In this document: piece after piece, positions 6,678-9,893 of the stretch | Position numbering within the stretch: the first letter of the stretch is position 1 | Layout: the number at the start of each line of letters is the position of its first letter | Assembly: GCA_947178045.1 (NCBI GenBank) | Contig: CAMWWR010000036.1 | Location: 1 to 9,893 of the forward strand | Source of the DNA: an uncultured Clostridia bacterium | Lineage (GTDB): Bacteria; Bacillota; Clostridia; Lachnospirales; Lachnospiraceae | Length of the DNA stretch: 9,893 bases | Direction: 5' to 3' | Notes under the pieces: model-generated | What the model was told of the DNA's origin: nothing | Database searches by the model: none | What the model saw: the letters and a program-made list of their open reading frames with translations, nothing else | Translations under genes and position numbers: made by a program

Positions 6678-7426
6678 AGCTGTTCTTCTCCTTCCGTCAG
6701 CCTGTCCAGCGCACGGCCCACTCTGTCCGCGCGGTATCCGCAAGTCTCCTTTACATAGTCCATCAGCGTTCTGCCCTGCTCTTCGAGCTCGAGGGAGGTA
6801 ATATCCCCCGCCACACGACCTTCCCGGAGCAGTACGGCCCGGCTGATAAATCGTTCCACCTCCTCGATCAGGTGGGTGGAAAGAAAAATGGTTTCCCCGG
6901 GCTCCAGAATCCCCAGCAGCACCTTATAGAAATCCTCTCTGTTGAATATATCGTTTCCGGCAAAGGGCTCATCCATCAGGATGTAATCCGCCCCCTGGCA
7001 TAGCGCCATAATCACTTCAAACTGATTTTTCTGACCGGTGGAGAAGCTTTTCAGCGCCTTGTACAGAGGCAGCTCAAAAAAACTCATCAGTGCCTCGAAC
7101 CGTTTGTCCCGGAAGCACCCGAAATGCATCCGGTAAAATTCCCGGTGCGATTCGGGCGTCAGATTGGCAAAAAAGGAGTGTTCGCAGGTGGCGAAGGACA
7201 GCCGGGAAATATTTTTGCGGCAGATCCTTTCCCCGTCCAGAAGGATCTCTCCCTCGAAGGACTGGAGCCTCAGTATGCTCCTTAAAAGCGTCGATTTTCC
7301 CGCACCGTTTTCCCCAAAAAGCCCGACAATCTCCCCCGGGCCGATTTTCAGGTCGACACCCTTTAAGGCCTGTACGCCGCCCCAGGTGTTGTAATAGATT
7401 TTTTTCAGGGCCTTGATCTCAAGCAT
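6674..7426 (-). CDS. ABC transporter ATP-binding protein, YtrB/BcrA-like
   Basis: This is a 250-residue stand-alone ABC ATPase that would power the membrane proteins encoded just upstream. Visible motifs are Walker A GENGAGKST (38-46), Walker B YILMDEP with Asp152 and catalytic Glu153, and H-loop His185 in STHLIEEVE. The signature is FSTGQ (128-132) rather than LSGGQ, and at the Q-loop position the sequence reads ATCEHSFFANLT, with Glu82 where Gln is usual. These deviations occur in YtrB-like ATPases with GntR-regulated operons. The ATG at 7426 is preceded by GGAGGG at good spacing, and the gene begins 26 bases after the small membrane protein. Its last bases overlap the exported-protein gene (GTGA). 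The C-terminal tail after residue 205 is short. A role in resistance to cell-envelope antibiotics is inferred from operon type, not shown. Confidence 0.93.
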   Translation of the reverse strand: MLEIKALKKIYYNTWGGVQALKGVDLKIGPGEIVGLFGENGAGKSTLLRSILRLQSFEGEILLDGERICRKNISRLSFATCEHSFFANLTPESHREFYRMHFGCFRDKRFEALMSFFELPLYKALKSFSTGQKNQFEVIMALCQGADYILMDEPFAGNDIFNREDFYKVLLGILEPGETIFLSTHLIEEVERFISRAVLLREGRVAGDITSLELEEQGRTLMDYVKETCGYRADRVGRALDRLTEGEEQL

Positions 7427-7452
7427 GTGATCCCTCCGATTTCAGATTTCTT

Positions 7453-7926
7453 TCACGGCAGGCATTCTGCCGGTATGACCAGCCGGTATGCTCCGTAATA
7501 CGACAGATACAATACCCCCAGGAGTGCCGCGCTCGCTCCCATATACAGAAGCGGACCCTGCACGCAGCTTTTGAAGAGGACGCTGCGCTTCGGCAGACGG
7601 CGCATCAGATAGATGCTCTTTGTCGTATGGAAATAGTAAAAATAATGGTAAAGCATCATGGAGGCGAGAAATAAAAACAGAGGAATGTAGAGCATCCACT
7701 GGTCCTCTACCAGCTGCCGGAAGGGGGGCGCTACAGCCCCCGCTCTCAGCACCCGCCGCCACTGTACATGATCGTACAGGCGGTCGGCGGCATGCAGGAG
7801 GTTTTTGAAAAAGTGAAGGCTCATTACTGCCCCGAATCCGAGCAGGAATCCCGCCGTGTTCCGTTCTTTGCTATATTCATATCCCGGAGGAAAATATTTT
7901 TCAAACGAGAAACGCTTTTTTAACAT
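7453..7926 (-). CDS. small three-helix membrane protein of the ABC module
   Basis: This 157-residue protein is predicted to cross the membrane about three times, near residues 24-40, 78-97 and 124-146. Between helices two and three is a basic segment, TTKSIYLMRRLPKRSVLF (101-118), resembling a cytoplasmic loop seen in membrane partners of GntR-linked ABC ATPases, where it could dock the ATPase. The first 22 residues are charged and probably cytoplasmic. The ATG at 7926 has GGGAGGG about ten bases upstream. It follows the larger membrane protein by 25 bases and precedes the ATPase by 26, so it is clearly part of the operon. It is short for a permease; it may pair with the upstream protein to make the membrane channel. 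The function is inferred from context. Confidence 0.85.
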   Translation of the reverse strand: MLKKRFSFEKYFPPGYEYSKERNTAGFLLGFGAVMSLHFFKNLLHAADRLYDHVQWRRVLRAGAVAPPFRQLVEDQWMLYIPLFLFLASMMLYHYFYYFHTTKSIYLMRRLPKRSVLFKSCVQGPLLYMGASAALLGVLYLSYYGAYRLVIPAECLP

Positions 7927-7951
7927 CCGGCCTGCGCCCTCCCTTCCTGTT

Positions 7952-8695
7952 TCATTGATCTGCCGCGAGGCTTTTTCTCATCGTCCATACGCCGACGCCG
8001 ATGCCGGCGGCATACAGCACGCAGCATGCCGCATCCGCGAGCCCTCTGCCGAAGAGGTTGGTGAACCAGCAGGTGGCCAGAATAAACAAAAGAGCAAGCG
8101 TCACAAAATTCTTTTTTCCGATACCGCCGGCCGCTGCCACGCTGAACGCCAGGAGCAGGAGGATGTTGCACACCCATTTTCCTGTCTCTGCCAGCGGCAG
8201 CAGGCAGTGCAGGAACCTGACGCGGTAGAATGCGAGGAAAAGCATCCAGGGCAAATCATATCCCGGGTCCGAGATCCGGGCATGAACCTCCGCCATCCCG
8301 ATAACGAGCCATATTTGCACTATAAACAACAGTGCCAGGCAGAGAAGATTCCAGACAGCTTTTATAAGAAAAATGCTCGTGCCGGACAGCCGCAGCCGCA
8401 TCAGGGTGCTCCGGCTCCTGTCGCCCATAAGGCCCTCCGTCCGGGCAAGGATTAAAAATATGACGCCCAGCGCCGCCAGAAAAATTGCGGAGATATGGCT
8501 GCTGTTGATCGCTCCTTCAAAGGAAATGATTGCTTCGCTGCGAATCTGCCCGCGGAACAGCGCGCCCTCGGCCAATGCCATAACGGCGGCGACCGCCAGT
8601 ATCCTGGAAATACTGCTTTTTGCCAGCAGGGCAAAGAGGGACAGCACCGGGCCCATATTTCGAACTTTTTTCATTTTGCTACCTCGCTGTTTCAC
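7952..8695 (-). CDS. ABC transporter membrane protein (permease) of the GntR-controlled operon
   Basis: This is a membrane protein of about 247 residues with six or seven hydrophobic segments, near 30-47, 66-84, 108-133, 149-166, 175-192, 196-212 and 222-238. The spacing and a conserved-looking basic stretch between segments two and three (GDRSRSTLMRLRLSGTS) fit an ABC-2-type permease. I chose the GTG at 8695 because GGGAGGT sits seven bases before it in otherwise untranslated sequence. The ATG at 8674 (MKKVRN), with GAGGT upstream, is a real alternative. An ATG at 8725 overlapping the regulator stop is less likely because it lacks a good ribosome site. The gene starts 29 bases after the regulator gene and is the second gene of the operon. 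The transported substrate is unknown. Confidence 0.85.
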   Translation of the reverse strand: MKQRGSKMKKVRNMGPVLSLFALLAKSSISRILAVAAVMALAEGALFRGQIRSEAIISFEGAINSSHISAIFLAALGVIFLILARTEGLMGDRSRSTLMRLRLSGTSIFLIKAVWNLLCLALLFIVQIWLVIGMAEVHARISDPGYDLPWMLFLAFYRVRFLHCLLPLAETGKWVCNILLLLAFSVAAAGGIGKKNFVTLALLFILATCWFTNLFGRGLADAACCVLYAAGIGVGVWTMRKSLAADQ

Positions 8696-8724
8696 ACTTA
8701 TACCTCCCTGTCTGCGATTTACCA

Positions 8725-9096
8725 TTATCCCCAGACATCCTCTGCCAATTTGAGTGCATCCTCCCTCGTCATACCCAGTCGTTTCATCGCATTCACCCAT
8801 AGCTCGGTATCGCCCGTGAGCAGCTCCATCCGAATGCGGCTTACGGTTTCTCCGTTTGCGCAGACGAAGCTTTTCGCGCCGGAACGGGAAACGATGACGC
8901 CTTCCTCCTCCAGTATATGATAGGCCTTCTGTATCGTATTGGGATTCACTCCGAGCAGTGCGGAAAGCGCCCTGCGGGAGGGAATCTCCTCCTGATTCCG
9001 GATTATGCCGGCGGCAATGCCCTGCTTGACATACCGGATGATCTGCGAATAAATGGGGCAGTCGTCCCTCAGTACAAAATCATCAAATGATACCAT
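8725..9096 (-). CDS. GntR family transcriptional regulator, YtrA subfamily
   Basis: This 123-residue regulator has a winged helix-turn-helix DNA-binding domain at about residues 10-77. It starts FDDFVLRDDCPIYSQIIRYVKQGIAAG and has the recognition region NPNTIQKAYHILEEEG (51-66) with the wing VIVSRSGAKSFV. The short C-terminal part (78-123) lacks a large ligand domain, which defines the YtrA subfamily; such proteins usually repress their own ABC operon until cell-envelope stress occurs. I chose the ATG at 9096 because the protein then begins as the family does; the frame extends to 9207 but would cross the operators and transcription start. The ribosome site is modest (GGGGA about 11 bases upstream). 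As first gene of the operon behind two dyads overlapping its promoter, it is probably autoregulated. Confidence 0.93.
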   Translation of the reverse strand: MVSFDDFVLRDDCPIYSQIIRYVKQGIAAGIIRNQEEIPSRRALSALLGVNPNTIQKAYHILEEEGVIVSRSGAKSFVCANGETVSRIRMELLTGDTELWVNAMKRLGMTREDALKLAEDVWG

Positions 9097-9164
9097 TTTT
9101 ATAATTATCCCCGTGCAGTGCCGCAGGCATGCGTCCCCGCGATGCTGTGCCGATTTGCCTTTTG

Positions 9165-9188
9165 ACTGTATTAGTGATGTAATACGGT
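9165..9188. promoter_or_regulatory. operator O1, 24-bp dyad, probable GntR/YtrA binding site
   Basis: ACTGTATTA (9165-9173), six bases, then TAATACGGT (9180-9188): the arms match at eight of nine positions. It lies at about +4 to +28 relative to the predicted start of the GntR operon, where a bound repressor could block initiation or early elongation. It has the same sequence and geometry as the dyad at 9194-9217. Confidence 0.68.
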
Positions 9189-9193
9189 TTGCA

Positions 9194-9217
9194 ACTGTAT
9201 TATACAACTGATACAGT
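9194..9217. promoter_or_regulatory. operator O2, 24-bp dyad over the -10 box, probable GntR/YtrA binding site
   Basis: ACTGTATTA (9194-9202), six bases, then TGATACAGT (9209-9217): the arms match at eight of nine positions, and the outer bases extend the symmetry. It covers the whole -10 box and most of the promoter spacer. It repeats the O1 dyad at a 29-base centre-to-centre distance, a little under three helical turns. Confidence 0.7.
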
Positions 9218-9227
9218 TTGCTGTCAA
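9199..9227 (-). promoter_or_regulatory. consensus sigma-A promoter of the GntR/ABC operon
   Basis: On the minus strand a perfect TTGACA (9227-9222) and a perfect TATAAT (9204-9199) are separated by 17 bases. Transcription would begin near 9192, leaving a leader of about 95 bases before the regulator's ATG at 9096. Such a strong promoter overlapped by two dyads is the expected layout for a tightly repressed, inducible operon. Confidence 0.85.
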
Positions 9228-9270
9228 GCGGAAAAGCTTGTGTTTACCGTGAATGCGGCGCAGGATATCG

Positions 9271-9298
9271 TTGATTTTTCTTTCTCGGCTGTTATAAT
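9271..9298 (+). promoter_or_regulatory. sigma-A promoter for the VOC gene
   Basis: TTGATT (9271-9276), a 16-base spacer, then a perfect TATAAT (9293-9298). Transcription would start near 9305, about 60 bases before the ATG at 9364. It is divergent from the GntR operon promoter, and its -35 box lies about 50 bases beyond the nearer operator, so direct control by the GntR protein is not obvious. Confidence 0.6.
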
Positions 9299-9363
9299 AT
9301 TTTTTGACTGGGCACTATTTTTTTATGCAGTGAGAGAAACGGCAATATCTGCGAGGAGGAATT

Positions 9364-9771
9364 ATGCGCTTATCATTTAATCTGGAATATTTTGGAGATT
9401 GCAAGAAGGTGTTAGATTTTTATGCGTCGGTTTTTGACAATGCATCTGTCAACGCCCGGACCTTCCGGGAAATGAATATGGCGGAGGCTCTTGGGATAAC
9501 CGGCCCGGGACTTGATATGATATGGCAGTCCGGCTTATGCATTCCTTATGCGGACAGTTCGTTATACCTGGAAATGGCCGATTCTCTGATGGTTGCCATG
9601 CAGAAAGGAGCCAATTTTACCCGGCTGTACTATAATCCGGTAATATGCTTGTCGCATGGCGACGAGGATTATGTGCGCAGCCTGTTTAAAAAATTATATG
9701 GGGATCAGGGCAGCTTTGAAAGTCTGCAGGACGGAAATACGGCGGATCTGCACGGAATTCGATGGCAATAG
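9364..9771 (+). CDS. VOC superfamily (PhnB-like) protein, first domain, ended by in-frame TAG
   Basis: This 135-residue frame encodes a PhnB-like domain of the VOC (glyoxalase/bleomycin-resistance) superfamily. It begins with the characteristic strand-helix unit RLSFNLEYFGDCKKVLDFYASVF (residues 2-24). It has a central LYLEMADSLMVAM strand-turn unit and ends with GIRWQ, the family's last strand, which looks cut short. The usual metal-binding His/Glu residues of true glyoxalases are not evident, so enzymatic activity cannot be assigned. AGGAGG at 9354-9359 lies four bases before the ATG. The TAG at 9769-9771 is immediately followed in the same frame by a second VOC-like domain start. The gene may therefore be a two-domain protein interrupted by a nonsense codon, or a functional one-domain product. 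It appears to be transcribed alone. Confidence 0.8.
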   Translation: MRLSFNLEYFGDCKKVLDFYASVFDNASVNARTFREMNMAEALGITGPGLDMIWQSGLCIPYADSSLYLEMADSLMVAMQKGANFTRLYYNPVICLSHGDEDYVRSLFKKLYGDQGSFESLQDGNTADLHGIRWQ

Positions 9772-9893
9772 CAGAAAAGTGGCAGCAGCGGGATTGCCTA
9801 TTGCCTGACCTTTGAGGGGTTTTGCAGCGACGGTATTGAATTTTATGAAAGAGTATTCCAGATAAAAGCAGCGGAAATTGTAAAATATAGCGA
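9772..9893 (+). pseudogene. in-frame continuation of the VOC gene after the TAG (second domain, runs off window)
   Basis: Directly after the TAG, the same reading frame gives QKSGSSGIAYCLTFEGFC and then SDGIEFYERVF and KAAEIVKYS up to the edge, with no further stop. YCLTFEGFCSDGIEFYERVF parallels the first domain's FNLEYFGDCKKVLDFYASVF, so this is the start of a second VOC repeat. No ATG, GTG or TTG with a ribosome site restarts it; the in-frame ATT at 9793 is unsupported. The simplest reading is a two-domain gene broken by one point mutation. A sequencing error or stop-codon readthrough is also possible. Confidence 0.6.

Noticed and set aside
7723..7743. GC-rich stem GGGGGC/GCCCCC inside the small membrane protein gene
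   Set aside because: It lies within coding sequence with no T-run and is short enough to arise from codon use.
7856..8455. Plus-strand 199-codon frame opposite the membrane proteins
   Set aside because: The minus strand encodes hydrophobic segments with ribosome sites and tight operon spacing; the plus frame is a shadow.
9769..9771. TAG as a pyrrolysine codon
   Set aside because: No pyl genes are in the window and VOC proteins are not known pyrrolysine users. A nonsense mutation is simpler; retained only as an alternative in the finding.

Overview
The window looks like chromosome from a moderately GC-rich Clostridia member, probably of the Lachnospiraceae/Oscillospiraceae type. The basis is Firmicutes-style GGAGG ribosome binding sites, sigma-A promoters, a YtrA-type GntR regulator, a heterodimeric multidrug ABC exporter and a clostridial-type MATE pump. 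No rRNA, tRNA, CRISPR array or transposase gene is visible.

Layout. Positions 1-3244 (minus strand) hold two co-transcribed half-transporters of a TM287/288- or LmrCD-like ABC exporter. The upstream half is complete and has a degenerate ATPase site. The downstream half runs off the left edge. Positions 3245-3747 are a roughly 500-base divergent control region with a promoter for each direction, a dyad between them, and a MITE-like element (TIRs plus a CTAA target duplication) lying between the MATE promoter and the MATE gene. A diverged relative of that element lies in the 5' leader of the ABC operon. Positions 3748-5106 (plus) encode a MATE efflux protein of visibly lower GC.

Positions 9227-5115 (minus) are one five-gene operon. 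In order of transcription it encodes a YtrA-like GntR repressor, a multi-pass membrane protein, a 157-aa three-helix membrane protein, an ABC ATPase and a 520-aa exported protein of unknown family. It starts from a consensus promoter (TTGACA-N17-TATAAT) overlapped by two tandem 24-bp dyads, ACTGTATTA-N6-TRATACRGT, which are strong candidates for autoregulatory operators. Its last gene converges on the MATE gene with 8 bases between the stops.

Positions 9271-9893 (plus) carry a separate promoter and a PhnB-like VOC gene. An in-frame TAG cuts this gene after the first of two apparent VOC domains; homologous coding sequence continues in the same frame to the window edge.

Together the genes read as an efflux and envelope-stress neighbourhood: two drug-efflux systems sharing a divergent control region, next to a GntR-controlled ABC module resembling those that respond to cell-wall-active antibiotics. 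The least familiar parts are the exported fifth gene of the GntR operon and the matching repeat hairpins in both efflux leaders.
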